This document shows, piece after piece, positions 62,155 to 62,405 of a stretch of DNA of 62,405 bases. The position numbers and the translations under genes were made by a program. How positions within the stretch are numbered: position 1 is the first letter of the stretch; each line of letters starts with the position of its first letter. The stretch is taken from contig JAQURG010000020.1 in NCBI GenBank assembly GCA_028715725.1, positions 1-62,405 of the forward strand. Reading direction: 5' to 3'. The DNA is from Methylococcales bacterium. GTDB lineage: Bacteria; Pseudomonadota; Gammaproteobacteria; Methylococcales; Methylomonadaceae. The notes under the pieces are model-generated. The model did not search any database. It was given only the letters and a program-made list of their open reading frames with translations, and was not told the DNA's origin.

Positions 62155-62405
62155 TTGATTTAGGATGTGATAAATTCAGCTATATGAATGAAATAGATTT
62201 CATTTCACATTTTTTAAACGTTTAGACAACAAAACGATGACGCAATGTTTTGCGTCTATTAGGATGCCTAATTTTAGTAAAGAAATGCTCTAGGCATCGC
62301 TGCGGATGCCTGTGATAGGGGAGGGCATACGGCTTTCAGATACACGGGATTCAGGAGAAAAGATGCATGGATATAATTTCGATGATTTGATCCAGCATCA
62401 GATTT
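62155..62405. other. non-coding right edge, hairpin at 62239-62256
   Basis: No gene is visible in this 251-base stretch. GACGCAA/TTGCGTC (62239-62245 with 62250-62256) form a strong hairpin. The segment lies upstream of the truncated integrase, where an attI or promoter would be expected in an integron, but I see no consensus recombination site. The window ends before any further gene can be judged. Confidence 0.45.

Noticed and set aside
62239-62256. attC or attI site beside the integrase relic
   Set aside because: There is a perfect hairpin but no GTTRRRY core at the expected ends, so I call it only a hairpin.

Overview
The window looks like a chromosomal segment of a gammaproteobacterium with moderate GC. 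The minus-strand block lepA-lepB-DUF4845-rnc-era-recO-pdxJ is the classical gammaproteobacterial order, and hflD, rlmKL, ybiB and rsmD point the same way. The large copper-handling set (CopA, CopZ, a membrane-tethered multicopper oxidase plus cupredoxin) and the general style of the proteins would fit a methanotroph of the Methylococcales, but that placement is a weak inference because no methane oxidation gene is present.

Layout. (1) 1-1695: the right part of an IS21-family element, with a 5'-truncated, frameshifted istA, an apparently intact istB and the right terminal repeats. (2) 1733-4095: a DMT permease and an AT-rich, gene-poor stretch. (3) 4096-22442: an integrated mobile element of about 18.3 kb, bounded by a 47-bp direct repeat that is the 3' part of tRNA-Lys(CUU). 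(4) 22396-22568: tRNA-Lys and tRNA-Ser. (5) 22639-61953: ordinary host genes: uup, cinA, an AEC carrier, rhodanese, pyrF, a TauE/SafE-like protein, a sigma-54 activator, the pdxJ/recO/era/rnc/lepB/lepA block, acyP, rlmKL, an FKBP isomerase, a lipase, a decayed diguanylate cyclase, copA/copZ, hflD with a Gld-type ABC exporter, a MASE1-CHASE-GAF-GGDEF-EAL protein, the copper oxidase pair, a PilZ protein, a hydrolase, ybiB, cyoE, two M16 peptidases and rsmD. (6) 61954-62405: a 48-codon remnant of an integron-type integrase and non-coding DNA.

The mobile element is the most interesting part. It resembles a phage satellite but matches no satellite type I know. Next to attL are a tyrosine integrase and an excisionase-like gene. 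These are followed by a YqaJ exonuclease/RecT annealing pair, a CHC2 zinc-finger primase fragment, a RepA-like ATPase, a TubC-docking-domain protein, a DEAH helicase, a tiny DnaJ-type zinc protein and a putative PD-(D/E)XK nuclease. Next come three intact phage virion genes only: a gpW connector, a lambda-type portal and a tape measure. No terminase, capsid, protease or tail tube gene is visible. A second operon encodes a P4/D5-type primase-helicase. It is preceded by a promoter, a hairpin displaying TTGGCC, an attenuator-like terminator and a cloverleaf RNA displaying GGCCAA. This layout is that of the antisense-RNA immunity systems of phages P4 and P1 (CI/C4 RNA).

The element carries two different iteron-like clusters, one inside the RepA-like gene (13 CGTAAC boxes) and one just after the P4-type primase (10 GGTGGAGTTG boxes within 87-bp repeats). 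It also has matching 21-bp TCACGTGA double repeats near both ends and its own replacement terminator for the tRNA gene it disrupts. My reading is a composite, excisable, self-replicating satellite that may redirect a helper phage's connector and tail length. This is inference. A comparison with related genomes and an induction experiment would decide it.
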